A stretch of 64,000 nt of DNA from Lentibacillus halodurans (GCF_900112045.1 NZ_FOJW01000005.1:209644-273643); one strand, 5' to 3'. Shown: positions 43,563-52,861, numbered from the stretch's first letter. Program-made: numbers and translations. The notes: generated by a model not told the origin, from the letters alone.

Positions 43563-45053
43563 ATGAGTAATGTTTCTCAGAGAAAAGCCAAGTACACAGA
43601 GGAAAAAGATACCTATCTTTTAAACCAAAATAGCTCCTTAGGGCAAAAAAATCAGTTAATAGGGATTTTGGCGGGAGTCATCGCTTTTTCATTGGTGTAT
43701 TTTGGATTACCGGATTCTTTTGATCTGGCATCAAGAAAGATAATAGCGATTGTTACCAGCTGTCTTGTACTCTGGGTAACTGAAACGATACCGATTGGTT
43801 TAACGGCTATTTTAGTCCTTCTGTTAATGCTATTGCTTCATCCCGTCTCTGTCGAAGTTGTTTTTAGCGGATTTGCTTCACCTGCCGTTTTTTTGATTAT
43901 CGGTGGAATGATGCTTGCCAAAGCAGTAAATGAAACGAGGCTGGCACAACGCATTACCTATCTTATATTGTCCAGGTGGGGTGGCAATGCCAAAGGGCTA
44001 CTTGGAAGTATCTTGGTGATTCCACAAGTGCAAGCATTTTTTATTCCTGCCACTGCCGTCCGCACAAGTTTACTGCTGCCGGTGGCGTTGAATGTACTTG
44101 ACACAGTTGGGGCTAAACGGGACAGTCCTTTGCGAAAAATGATTTTACTTGCAGTCGCTTTCGGATGTACGATAAGCGGTACTGCTGTGATGACAGCAGC
44201 AATTGGAAACATTTTGGCAGTGGATATACTTAATCAAATACGCAATGTTAACATCACCTATTTTGAATGGTTCATTTATTCATTGCCACTGTGGTTGGCA
44301 CTGATTCCGGGAAGCTGGTTTGTATTGTTGAAATGTTTTCCATTGAAAGAAAAAGATGATTCCTTTCCACATTTGAAATTGGAAATACAGCAAAAAGTAA
44401 AAGAATTCGGCCCGTTGGATAAGAAAGAAATAAGGTGCTTGATCATTCTGTCATTGACAGTTGTGATGTGGATGTCCGAACCGCTTCACGGACTGCACCC
44501 CAGTGTCCCTGCTTTGATTGGTGTATTTCTGATGACGTTTCCCGGAATTGGTTGTGCCGATTGGACAAATGTTGTGCAGATTAACTTCAATACTGTGTTA
44601 TTACTGGGAGCAACACTTTCCATGGGATATGCTCTGAATGAATCCGGTGCTGCCGAACAAATCGGTGAGTTGCTTGGTGAAGCTTCCTGGATTTTATATT
44701 TAATGCAAGAACCAATATTGGCATTGATTTTTGTACTGATTGCAACCCAGATAATCCACTTGTTGATTTCCAATGTCTCAACTGCGGTTGTTACATTAAT
44801 ACCAATTTATATTGGTCTTTCCGTCGAAGCGGGGGGTAATCCGATACTCATAAGTTATACAGCAGCCCTGACTTGTTTACACGGTTATATCCTCGTCGTT
44901 GAAAGCATGACTAACATGATTGTTCATAGTTCGGGACAAATATCGCAACGTGATTATTTGATACCTGGCATTTATATGACATTGCTAATGATGGGATTAA
45001 CCATTTTTATAGCTCTGACCTGGTGGAGATGGGTTGGTCTCGTTTCATTTTAG
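43563..45053 (+). CDS. DASS/SLC13 family dicarboxylate transporter
   Basis: 496 residues, about 11-12 helices; conserved LWVTETIPIGLTAILVLLL and FIPATAVRTSLLLPVAL. The family moves C4-C6 di- and tricarboxylates (succinate, malate, tartrate, citrate) with Na+ or by antiport. ATG 43563 behind GGAGAGGG; an upstream in-frame ATG has no comparable site. Lies between the CitE-type lyase and the CoA ligase pair, so its substrate is probably a dicarboxylate such as malate, citramalate or tartrate. Confidence 0.87.
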   Translation: MSNVSQRKAKYTEEKDTYLLNQNSSLGQKNQLIGILAGVIAFSLVYFGLPDSFDLASRKIIAIVTSCLVLWVTETIPIGLTAILVLLLMLLLHPVSVEVVFSGFASPAVFLIIGGMMLAKAVNETRLAQRITYLILSRWGGNAKGLLGSILVIPQVQAFFIPATAVRTSLLLPVALNVLDTVGAKRDSPLRKMILLAVAFGCTISGTAVMTAAIGNILAVDILNQIRNVNITYFEWFIYSLPLWLALIPGSWFVLLKCFPLKEKDDSFPHLKLEIQQKVKEFGPLDKKEIRCLIILSLTVVMWMSEPLHGLHPSVPALIGVFLMTFPGIGCADWTNVVQINFNTVLLLGATLSMGYALNESGAAEQIGELLGEASWILYLMQEPILALIFVLIATQIIHLLISNVSTAVVTLIPIYIGLSVEAGGNPILISYTAALTCLHGYILVVESMTNMIVHSSGQISQRDYLIPGIYMTLLMMGLTIFIALTWWRWVGLVSF

Positions 45054-45080
45054 AAACAAATGAAAATTGGAGGATAAAAC

Positions 45081-46292
45081 ATGGGTAAGATATTGGAACA
45101 TTTCAGTAAAAAATTAATTCGTAAAAATGGCGTGAATACCCCGGATAACTGGGTCGTCGAAAGGGGCTATGAAGCCCGAAACATCATATTTAATAAAAAC
45201 ATCGTGTTAAAGGCTCTCGTTCCCGTTGGAAAACGGGGAAAAGCTGGCGCAGTTAAATTTCCGGAAACAGCTGAGGAAGCTGAACAACAAACCGAGGAAC
45301 TTTTAAAAATGACTGTTCATAATTTCCCGGTAAACCAAGTACTGGTTGAAGAAAAACTAAACATCAAGGAAGAATGGTATGTATCCATCAGTATAGACAG
45401 CCAAGAGCAAAAACCTGTCATTATGGTAACGACATATGGAGGTATGGATATTGAAGATTTAGCTAAAGACCACCCAGAAAAAATTGCCACCCTTCATGTA
45501 GATCCGTTTGATGGGATTCACCCGTTTCAGATTAAGGAATTATGGAGTTCACTGGGGGTAACAGGGAAAGTGCTTGTTCGTGTTACAGAAGTGCTTTCCA
45601 AGCTTTACGATATCTTCTGGAAATACGATTGTTTTATTCTTGAGGTTAATCCCTTAGCCCTGACGAAAGATGGAAACATTGTTGTTGCTGATTCAGTTAT
45701 GGGAGTAGACGATACGGCCCTTTATCGTCAATCGGAGTTAGCAGGAATGGTTGAAGTTGGCAGTGAAAGATCATGGCGGCCATTAACAGAATTGGAAAAA
45801 CAAATGATTGAAGTCAATGATGCGGATTATCGCGGTACTGCACGCTATACCGAAATAGAAGGCGGGGATATCGGTTTTATGTGTGGAGGAGGTGGAGGAA
45901 GTCTTGTAAGTTTTGACGCCTTAACTCGACATGGAGGAAAACCGGCAAACTATACGGAAACTGGAGGTAATCCACCTGTTGAAAAAGTGTACGGATTAAC
46001 CAAAGGGATATTGTCGAAAGAGGAAGTCAAAGGACTTTACGTGGCTCATAACATTTCAAACAACACACAGATTGATGTAATGGCTGCGGGGATTATCAAA
46101 GCATTGAATGAGTTGAAAATTGATCCCGTAACATTTCCGGTGGTTGTAAGGGAAGCAGGTGTAAATGATGAGAAAGGAAGAAAAATCTTCGAGGATGCCA
46201 ATGTAACATATTATGGTGAGGAAATTACGATTGAGCAAGCTGCCTTAAAGATGGTTAAGCGCATGGAGGAGGTATACGGATGGCAATCTTAA
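45081..46292 (+). CDS. Acid-CoA ligase beta subunit (SucC/ATP-citrate-lyase-like)
   Basis: 403 residues, ATP-grasp fold. Shares the SucC layout: N-terminal ATP-binding region, then VNPLALTKDGNIVVADS and the glycine-rich FMCGGGGGSLVSFDAL with GGNPP at the CoA side (about residues 268-310). The N terminus lacks the usual SucC opening and looks nearer to the ATP-citrate-lyase branch, so it is not the housekeeping succinyl-CoA synthetase. Paired with the alpha-type gene that overlaps its end. Likely substrates: malate, citramalate, itaconate or another dicarboxylate. Confidence 0.8.
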   Translation: MGKILEHFSKKLIRKNGVNTPDNWVVERGYEARNIIFNKNIVLKALVPVGKRGKAGAVKFPETAEEAEQQTEELLKMTVHNFPVNQVLVEEKLNIKEEWYVSISIDSQEQKPVIMVTTYGGMDIEDLAKDHPEKIATLHVDPFDGIHPFQIKELWSSLGVTGKVLVRVTEVLSKLYDIFWKYDCFILEVNPLALTKDGNIVVADSVMGVDDTALYRQSELAGMVEVGSERSWRPLTELEKQMIEVNDADYRGTARYTEIEGGDIGFMCGGGGGSLVSFDALTRHGGKPANYTETGGNPPVEKVYGLTKGILSKEEVKGLYVAHNISNNTQIDVMAAGIIKALNELKIDPVTFPVVVREAGVNDEKGRKIFEDANVTYYGEEITIEQAALKMVKRMEEVYGWQS

Positions 46293-47203
46293 TCGGAAAA
46301 CATTCAAGAATTGTTGTTCAGGGAATTACCGGACGGGAAGCGGCAATGATTGTAGAACACACAATTAACTACGGGACTGAAATTCTGGCCGGTGTAACGC
46401 CCGGCAAAAAAGGACAGAGCGTATACAGTGTTCCCGTTTATGACACTGTAAAAGAAGCAGTTAAGAAGCATCAAGTGAACACTAGTCTGATTGTCGTACC
46501 GCCTCCCTTTGTATTTGATGCAGTACTTGAGGCAATCCATAACGGAATTAAGATTCTTGTGATAACCACGGAAAATGTCCCGCAATTAGATGTTATTAAA
46601 ATGCTTGCCGTTGCGAAAAAACAGGGGGTTTACATTATTGGCCCGAATACAGCCGGAGTCGTGAATCCTGGTGATCAAATCAAGTTAGGCTCAATCGGAG
46701 GAGACTATCCCGAACGTTCCTTTGTACCAGGTAACGTGGGTGTCATTTCCAGAAGCGGGGGAATGGCAAACGAGACTTCATGGATGATCAAACGGGCAGG
46801 GTATGGTGTTTCAATGACGATCGGTATTGGAGGAGATAGTTTAATAGGGACCAACATCAAAGATTTGCTTCATTTATTTGAGCATGATGAAGATACAAAG
46901 GCCATTGTCACTTTTTCAGAACCTGGTACATCTTTTGAAGAAGATGCAGCAGAATTTATCAAAAATGGAGGGGTTACCAAGCCGATTATTTCATACGTTG
47001 CTGGCCACTTTACAGAATCGATGCCAGAAGGGACAGTATTTGGTCATGCAGGTACAATGATATCAGGTGATTTTGGCCGTCCTTCCATAAAGATGCAGAA
47101 GTTAAAAGAAGCTGGAGTTTACGTTTTGGAAAACTACGATGATATGATTGATGTTTTGCAACAAGTATTAGGCTCGAGTGAAATGATTGACTTGCAACAA
47201 TAA
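46280..47203 (+). CDS. Acid-CoA ligase alpha subunit (SucD-like)
   Basis: 307 residues. CoA-binding Rossmann start (IVVQGITGREAAMIVEH), SRSGGMANETSW, IGIGGDSLIGTN and the phospho-histidine loop VFGHAGTMISGDFG (His near residue 251). The catalytic histidine is present, so the ligase should be active. SRSGGM resembles ATP-citrate lyase more than SucD (SRSGTL). It overlaps the beta gene by 13 bases. With the CitE-type lyase this pair recalls malate thiokinase/malyl-CoA lyase; the alternative is CoA activation in itaconate/citramalate breakdown. Confidence 0.82.
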   Translation: MAILIGKHSRIVVQGITGREAAMIVEHTINYGTEILAGVTPGKKGQSVYSVPVYDTVKEAVKKHQVNTSLIVVPPPFVFDAVLEAIHNGIKILVITTENVPQLDVIKMLAVAKKQGVYIIGPNTAGVVNPGDQIKLGSIGGDYPERSFVPGNVGVISRSGGMANETSWMIKRAGYGVSMTIGIGGDSLIGTNIKDLLHLFEHDEDTKAIVTFSEPGTSFEEDAAEFIKNGGVTKPIISYVAGHFTESMPEGTVFGHAGTMISGDFGRPSIKMQKLKEAGVYVLENYDDMIDVLQQVLGSSEMIDLQQ

Positions 47204-47281
47204 AACTTCAATTGAATTTGTTCCCCTTATTAACCTTTTAACTTTTGGAACAAAGCTTCTGTATAGGAAAGGATTGATTAT

Positions 47282-48445
47282 ATGAAAATAGTAGATATTA
47301 AAGAAAAAGTGGTTCCGATCAAATCAAGTATCAGCAATGCCTATATCGATTTCAGCAGAATGACGGCTTCGGTTGTGGCTATTATTACGGATGTAGAAAA
47401 GAACGGAAAACGGGTAGTCGGTTACGGTTTTAATTCCAATGGCCGTTATGCACCCAGTGGTTTATTGCATGATCGTTTTATTCCCCGACTGGTTGAAGCT
47501 GATTCAAAAGAATACGTAAATGACGAGGGTTCAAACCTTGATCCATATAAAATTTGGGATATTTTAATGACAGACGAAAAACCTGGAGGACATGGAGAGC
47601 GGTCGGTAGCCGTCGGTACACTTGATATGGCCGTATGGGATGCTGTCGCAAAAATTGAAGACAAGCCTTTGTATCAATTGCTTTCCGATCGATATGGCGA
47701 CGGAAAACCTGATCATAAGGTATTCGTTTACGCTGCCGGAGGCTATTATCAACCGGGGAAAGGACTTGCTGAGCTTCAAGATGAAATGCGCGGCTATCTC
47801 AATGATGGATATTCTGTCGTGAAAATGAAAATAGGGAACTCCCTGGAAGAAGACCTTCACCGAATCGAAGCGGTACTGGAAATCGTGCCAAATGGACGTT
47901 CACTTGCGGTCGATGCCAATGGACGGTTTGATTTGGAAACAGCCATTCAATATGCTGAAAAATTGGAACCTTATAACTTATTTTGGTATGAAGAAGCTGG
48001 CGACCCGCTTGATTATGAACTTCAAGCAGAATTGACGAAACATTATAAAAACGCGATGGCTACTGGAGAGAACCTTTTCTCAATGCAAGATGCACGAAAT
48101 TTGATTCGTTACGGCGGAATGCGGCAGGACCGTGACTATCTTCAGTTCGACTGCGCCTTAAGTTACGGACTAGTTGAGTATATACGTATTCTGGATATGT
48201 TGAAGAAATATGGGTGGTCATCTCGTCGCTGTATTCCTCATGGTGGTCATCAAATGTCTCTGAATATTGCGGCTGGGTTGGGATTGGGCGGTAATGAATC
48301 TTACCCTGGTGTTTTTGAACCGTTTGGTGGCTTTGCTGATGATGTTCCTGTCGAATCAGGGTACGTTCGTATGCCTGATGTACCTGGAGTTGGATTTGAA
48401 GCAAAGTCGGATTTAATGAAGCTCCTTCATTCCGTTGCTGAATAG
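47282..48445 (+). CDS. tarD: D(-)-tartrate dehydratase (enolase superfamily)
   Basis: 387 residues, strikingly similar in pattern to the characterised D-tartrate dehydratase of Bradyrhizobium: NAYIDFSRMT, RVVGYGFNSNGRY, EKPGGHGERSVAVGTLDMA, FVYAAGGYY. Catalytic set visible: lysine in VKMKIG, metal ligands in AVDANGRFD, WYEEAGDPLDY and TGENLFS, and histidine in CIPHGGHQMS. Yields oxaloacetate. ATG behind GAAAGG; end of the rightward operon, followed by a terminator. Confidence 0.92.
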   Translation: MKIVDIKEKVVPIKSSISNAYIDFSRMTASVVAIITDVEKNGKRVVGYGFNSNGRYAPSGLLHDRFIPRLVEADSKEYVNDEGSNLDPYKIWDILMTDEKPGGHGERSVAVGTLDMAVWDAVAKIEDKPLYQLLSDRYGDGKPDHKVFVYAAGGYYQPGKGLAELQDEMRGYLNDGYSVVKMKIGNSLEEDLHRIEAVLEIVPNGRSLAVDANGRFDLETAIQYAEKLEPYNLFWYEEAGDPLDYELQAELTKHYKNAMATGENLFSMQDARNLIRYGGMRQDRDYLQFDCALSYGLVEYIRILDMLKKYGWSSRRCIPHGGHQMSLNIAAGLGLGGNESYPGVFEPFGGFADDVPVESGYVRMPDVPGVGFEAKSDLMKLLHSVAE

Positions 48446-48453
48446 ATAGATAA

Positions 48454-48497
48454 TAAAGTGCCTCCAGCAAAAATTTAAGCGAGGTAGGTCACTTTTA
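48454..48497 (+). terminator. Terminator after tarD
   Basis: Stem AAAGTG.CCT / AGG.CACTTT with one mismatch, long loop, then TTATT. Confidence 0.6.
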
Positions 48498-48542
48498 TTA
48501 ATAATCATTTAATCATTAATTTTTTTAGAGAGGGGAATTATA

Positions 48543-48920
48543 ATGGATCAGAAAAAATTTGATGCGGGTCTTAAGGTTCGAAGAGAGGTTTTGGGAGCAG
48601 CGTATGTTGACAAATCGATTGCGAATGCGGATGATTTTATAAAACCTATGCAAGAGTTAGTTACCGAATACTGTTGGGGTGAAATCTGGACAAGAGAAGG
48701 GCTGCCGAAAAAGACACGAAGTATTATTAATCTTGCCATGTTAACGGCTCTGAATCGTCCGAATGAGCTAAAACTTCATTTGCGAGGGGCACTAAGGAAT
48801 GGGGTTACAAAAGAAGAAATTAAAGAAATTTTCCTGCAGACCGCAATTTATTGTGGCGTTCCGGCAGCTTTGGACAGTTTTAAAACAGCTCAGCAAGTCT
48901 TTGCGGAAGAGGATGAATAA
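48543..48920 (+). CDS. Carboxymuconolactone decarboxylase family protein
   Basis: 125 residues of the CMD/PcaC-like family (AhpD-related helical fold). Motifs LHLRGALRNGVTKEEI and QTAIYCGVPAALDS (residues 79-112). PcaC decarboxylates 4-carboxymuconolactone, but no protocatechuate genes are here, so the substrate is probably different. ATG behind AGAGGGG. Followed after 27 bases by a dehydrogenase, forming a small operon. Confidence 0.87.
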   Translation: MDQKKFDAGLKVRREVLGAAYVDKSIANADDFIKPMQELVTEYCWGEIWTREGLPKKTRSIINLAMLTALNRPNELKLHLRGALRNGVTKEEIKEIFLQTAIYCGVPAALDSFKTAQQVFAEEDE

Positions 48921-48947
48921 GACAGCTATTTAAGGAGTGTAACTAAC

Positions 48948-49835
48948 ATGAATATCGGTTTGATTGGTTTAGGAAATATGGGGGGCAGAATTGCCAAACG
49001 GCTAATGGAGCGGGGACATCAACTATGTGTTTACGATGTTAACTCCGATCTTTTAGAGGATTTTAGAACATTAGGCGCAAAGACAACAGATTCACTACCT
49101 GATCTCGCTAGGAGCTGCTATTATGTCATGACGGTCTTGCCAAATGCTGATGTAGTCAAAAGTGTTGTTCTGGAGAAAGAAGGGCTGATTACCGGAATGG
49201 AACCCGGCAATGTGTTAATTGATATTACAAGTTCTGTGCCAGACGTCACAACAGAAGTCGGTGAATCATTAGATCAGCGGGGGATCAGGATGCTGGATGC
49301 CCCCGTAAGCGGTGGTTTGAAAAGGGCTGAAGAAGGAGAGTTAGCCGTCATGGCAGGCGGAGATGAGAAAACCTTTTCAGAAGTTTTGCCTCTGCTCAAT
49401 GATATTGGATCAAATATAACCCATGTTGGAGAATTAGGAGCCGGACATACCATAAAGGTTTTGAATAATCTGGTTTCCGCAACAACCTTTGCCATTACCG
49501 CAGAAGCACTTTCCATTGGTATTAAAAAAGGACTCAGTCCAAGTAAAATGCTTGAGGTGATCAATCATAGTACCGGAAGAAACAATTCAAGCGAGAATAA
49601 ATTTCCGCAGCATGTATTGACGAGAAAGTTTGACGTAGGCTTTGCAATGGATTTAATGTGTAAAGATTTAACGATTGCTACGGATATCATTAGAAATGAG
49701 AAGATGCCAGCCTTTGTCTCGGATACAGTTTATCAGTTATGGCAATATGCCCAGTCGAAAAGTGAGAAAGGAGCGGATCATTCCGTATATGCAAAGCTGA
49801 TTGAAGAAATGTCCGGTCTGGAGATTAAGGATTAG
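48948..49835 (+). CDS. NAD(P)-dependent beta-hydroxyacid dehydrogenase (HIBADH/GarR family)
   Basis: 295 residues. Cofactor loop GLGNMGGRIAKRL (residues 7-19), substrate loop APVSGGLKRAEEGEL and catalytic lysine in GAGHTIKVLNN (about residue 170). Candidate substrates are tartronate semialdehyde/glycerate or 3-hydroxyisobutyrate. If malyl-CoA cleavage supplies glyoxylate here, a tartronate-semialdehyde route would use this enzyme (inference). ATG behind AAGGAG. A second family member is at 21756. Confidence 0.87.
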   Translation: MNIGLIGLGNMGGRIAKRLMERGHQLCVYDVNSDLLEDFRTLGAKTTDSLPDLARSCYYVMTVLPNADVVKSVVLEKEGLITGMEPGNVLIDITSSVPDVTTEVGESLDQRGIRMLDAPVSGGLKRAEEGELAVMAGGDEKTFSEVLPLLNDIGSNITHVGELGAGHTIKVLNNLVSATTFAITAEALSIGIKKGLSPSKMLEVINHSTGRNNSSENKFPQHVLTRKFDVGFAMDLMCKDLTIATDIIRNEKMPAFVSDTVYQLWQYAQSKSEKGADHSVYAKLIEEMSGLEIKD

Positions 49836-50005
49836 AAGCTGGGATAGAAATAATTTCTCTACTGGTCTGGGTTTTTGACCATATGGAAATTAATCTTCTC
49901 TTAATTTTTCATGATTATAGTAATTTTAAAAATCACCAACCAATTATGTAAAAGTTTTACTCTGATGACCAGAAAAACAAAGAGAACATATATAATAAGG
50001 AACAA

Positions 50006-50050
50006 AAACGAAAAAGAAGTGAAGGATTTTACCTCATTTCTTTTTCGTTT
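50006..50050 (+). terminator. Long bidirectional-type terminator hairpin
   Basis: Seventeen-base stem (AAACGAAAAAGAAGTGA / TCATTTCTTTTTCGTTT) about 170 bases after the dehydrogenase; A- and T-rich arms would permit termination in either direction. Confidence 0.75.
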
Positions 50051-50148
50051 AACCAAAGATATCTATCCATGATAAATATCTAAAACGTATAGTTCCAGTA
50101 AGTGTTTTTTCGACTTTATTGTATCATTAGCGTAAATGTTGAAAAATA

Positions 50149-50177
50149 TTGACTTTTTATAAAATATAAAATAAACT
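50149..50177 (+). promoter_or_regulatory. Promoter of the acyl-CoA dehydrogenase operon
   Basis: TTGACT (50149-50154), 17-base spacer, TAAACT (50172-50177). Confidence 0.5.
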
Positions 50178-50187
50178 TATAGTAATA

Positions 50188-50198
50188 CTGGATACAAT
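50188..50198 (-). promoter_or_regulatory. Putative GntR operator before the acyl-CoA dehydrogenase gene
   Basis: CTGGATACAAT (minus strand ATTGTATCCAG), ten bases after the -10 box, followed by ATTCAATATCC, like the second half of the site at 53801. Confidence 0.6.
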
Positions 50199-50236
50199 AT
50201 TCAATATCCTAAATGTTTTGAATAGGATGATTTGAA

Positions 50237-50256
50237 ATCATTATTTAAATAATGAT
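50237..50256 (+). promoter_or_regulatory. Perfect 20-bp AT-rich palindrome
   Basis: ATCATTATTTAAATAATGAT reads the same on both strands, between the GntR site and the cre-like site in the leader. No binding protein can be named. Confidence 0.4.
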
Positions 50257-50269
50257 GTAAGCGCTATTT
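50256..50269 (+). promoter_or_regulatory. cre-like site before the acyl-CoA dehydrogenase gene
   Basis: TGTAAGCGCTATTT shares the central CRE core with two mismatches at the end. A similar AAGCGCT core stands before the CaiB gene. Confidence 0.45.
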
Positions 50270-50330
50270 TTATGAATTTGGAGGTAGCTACTGTTGATTT
50301 GTAGAAAAAATATTTAAGGGGGATTTTCAT

Positions 50331-51491
50331 ATGACTGTAAGCACTGCTGAAGAAATTGATATGATCCGTCAAAGTGTACGTTTACTTTGTTCAAAGTTTC
50401 CTGAATCTTATTGGAGGGAGACCGATGAAAAGAAAGCTTATCCGGAAGAATTTATTCAAACATTGACAAAAGAGGGATGGCTATCTGTCCTTATCCCGGA
50501 AGAATATGGCGGCTCAGGCCTTGGAATGTATGAAGCAAGCGTCATATTGGAAGAAATAAACCGCTCTGGGGGAAATGCCGGTGCAGGACACGCACAGATG
50601 TATACAATGGGAGCGATATTGAGACACGGGAGCGAGGAGCAAAAACAGCGGTATCTTCCAAAAATAGCTAGCGGTGAATTGCGGTTGCAGGCTTTTGGTA
50701 TTACGGAGCCTACAGCTGGAAGTGACACGACCAGCATAGAAACAACAGCAGTAAGAGAAGGCGATAAATACATTATTAATGGTCAAAAAATCTGGATATC
50801 ACGTACACAGTACTCGGATTTAATGCTTCTATTAGCACGTACAACACCAAAGGACCAGGTAGTGAAGAAAACAGATGGGCTGAGTTTATTTATTTTGGAT
50901 ATGAAAGATCAGAAAAATAATATTACAATCCGGCCGATTGATACAATGATTAACCATGCGACCACAGAAGTATTTTTTGATAATGCGGAAATTCCCGCAG
51001 AAAATTTAATTGGTATGGAAGGCAAGGGTTTTAAACAGGTTCTTAGCGGCATGAATGCAGAACGAATTTTAATTGCTTCAGAAAGCATAGGGGACGGAAA
51101 GTACTTTATCGATAAAGCCGTTCAATATGCCAATGAACGCGAAGTATTCAGCCGTCCAATCGGCCAGAATCAGGGTGTTCAATTTCCTATCTCGCAATCT
51201 TATATGGATATTGAGGCGGCAGCATTGATGAGGGATAGAGCGGCAAATTTGTTTGATGCAGCTGAAGATTGTGGTGCTGAAGCGAACATGGCTAAGTACC
51301 TTTCAACAGAATCAACCTGGAAGGCTGCCAATGCCACGATGACCACATTTGGGGGATACGGATTTGCTACAGAATATAACATAGAACGTAAATTCAGAGA
51401 GGCTCGTTTATACATTGTTGCCCCTGTTACAAATAATTTGGTAACAACTTATATAGGACAGCATGTTTTAGGCCTACCTAGATCATTTTAA
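50331..51491 (+). CDS. Acyl-CoA dehydrogenase family protein
   Basis: 386-residue flavoenzyme oxidising an acyl-CoA to its 2-enoyl form. FAD/substrate segments AFGITEPTAGSDTTSIET and GQKIWISRTQYSD. The usual catalytic glutamate (EGTN near the C terminus) is missing: the segment reads APVTNN. A glutamate sits instead in GMNAERILIA (about residue 246), the place used by isovaleryl-CoA dehydrogenase. In the P. aeruginosa itaconate cluster an acyl-CoA dehydrogenase also sits with MmgE/PrpD, CaiB, MaoC and CitE genes. ATG behind AAGGGGG; 20 bases before MmgE/PrpD. Confidence 0.88.
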   Translation: MTVSTAEEIDMIRQSVRLLCSKFPESYWRETDEKKAYPEEFIQTLTKEGWLSVLIPEEYGGSGLGMYEASVILEEINRSGGNAGAGHAQMYTMGAILRHGSEEQKQRYLPKIASGELRLQAFGITEPTAGSDTTSIETTAVREGDKYIINGQKIWISRTQYSDLMLLLARTTPKDQVVKKTDGLSLFILDMKDQKNNITIRPIDTMINHATTEVFFDNAEIPAENLIGMEGKGFKQVLSGMNAERILIASESIGDGKYFIDKAVQYANEREVFSRPIGQNQGVQFPISQSYMDIEAAALMRDRAANLFDAAEDCGAEANMAKYLSTESTWKAANATMTTFGGYGFATEYNIERKFREARLYIVAPVTNNLVTTYIGQHVLGLPRSF

Positions 51492-51511
51492 CCATTTAAA
51501 GGAGACTTTTA

Positions 51512-52861
51512 ATGAATTTAAGTGAAAAGCTAGCTAACTATATCATCAATACAAATTATGACGATTTGCCGGAAGACGTCGTAGAATTTACGAAGCTATG
51601 CATGTTGGATTATTTTGGATCTGCCATTGCAGGGTCAAAGAAGGAACCAATTCAGAAAATTGATGAATTAGTCAGGGAAATGGGTGGCAAGTCACAGGCA
51701 TCCCTAATTACTGGCGGACGTTCCTCAGTGTATCAGTCAGCCTTACTGAATGGTGCATCAAGTCATATTGTCGAACAGGATGATATTCATAAAGAATCGA
51801 TTATTCATGCGGCAACAGTCGTGATTCCGGCAGCTTTAGCTGTTGCTGAATGGAAAAATCTATCCGGTAAAGACTTAATTAATGCAGTGGTGGTGGGTTA
51901 TGAAGTTAGTTACCGAATCGGCGAAGCGGTATCATCATCACATTACTATTATTGGCACAATACTGCTACATGCGGTACATTTGGATCTGCTGCTGCGGTG
52001 GCAAAGCTTCTGGAATTAAGTAAAGAACAAATTGTTCATACGCTGGGAAATGCCGGGACCCAGGCTGCGGGTCTCTGGGAGTTTATTGAAGATGGAGCCA
52101 TGTCAAAACAATTGCACCCAGGGAAAGCAGCGATGAATGGACTGATTAGTGCATTATTGGCTGAAAAGGATTTTACTAGTGCCCAAAAAATTCTGGAAGG
52201 AAAACGCGGTTTTTTTGAAGCCATGAGTGAGGGTTATAATGTATCCAAAATCACAGATAATCTGGGAGATGAGTACAAGATACTGGAAAATTCTTTCAAA
52301 ATTCACGCTTCCTGCCGGCACACGCATCATTCCATTGACCTGATGATTGAATTGGCAAATGAAAGAGATATCAAGTTAGAAGACATTGACCGAATTATGG
52401 TGAAAACTTATCAAGTCGCTATAAATATTACAGATAATAAAAAGCCTGTCACTCAATATGAGTCAAAATTCAGTTTGCAATTTTGTACAGCACTTGCTTT
52501 ACTGAAGGGGCAGGGCAATCTGGAGATCTTTAATGAAAATACCTTGTGGGATGAAGATGTTCGAAAATTAATGAGCCGTGTGGATGTGATTGCTGATGAG
52601 GAAATCGATGCCCGATACCCGTCGAAGTGGGGAGCAATCGTAGAAGTGTACTTGAAAACCGGAGAGACCATTAGAAAAGAAACAGATTATCCAAAGGGAG
52701 ATCCGGAAAATGCTGTTTCAAAGCATGAATTATTACAGAAATTTAGGCGTCTGGGAAAAACATGGTCTGAGAGTGACAGGGAGAGATTATCGACAATGGT
52801 TTTGAATCTAGAGCAGCTTGGAACTGTGAGAAATCTTCTAAGTTTAAGCAAAGTAACCTGA
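51512..52861 (+). CDS. MmgE/PrpD family protein (second of three)
   Basis: 449 residues. Segments HIVEQDDIHKES, YYWHNTATCGTFGSAAAVA and LHPGKAAMNG mark the family, and HASCRHTHHSID is a likely active-site loop. Shorter and different from the methylcitrate dehydratase at 59483, so probably not PrpD proper; epimerase, decarboxylase (cis-aconitate type) or dehydratase activity on a C5/C6 acid are candidates. Stands between acyl-CoA dehydrogenase and a GntR regulator; ATG behind AAAGGAGAC. Confidence 0.86.
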   Translation: MNLSEKLANYIINTNYDDLPEDVVEFTKLCMLDYFGSAIAGSKKEPIQKIDELVREMGGKSQASLITGGRSSVYQSALLNGASSHIVEQDDIHKESIIHAATVVIPAALAVAEWKNLSGKDLINAVVVGYEVSYRIGEAVSSSHYYYWHNTATCGTFGSAAAVAKLLELSKEQIVHTLGNAGTQAAGLWEFIEDGAMSKQLHPGKAAMNGLISALLAEKDFTSAQKILEGKRGFFEAMSEGYNVSKITDNLGDEYKILENSFKIHASCRHTHHSIDLMIELANERDIKLEDIDRIMVKTYQVAINITDNKKPVTQYESKFSLQFCTALALLKGQGNLEIFNENTLWDEDVRKLMSRVDVIADEEIDARYPSKWGAIVEVYLKTGETIRKETDYPKGDPENAVSKHELLQKFRRLGKTWSESDRERLSTMVLNLEQLGTVRNLLSLSKVT

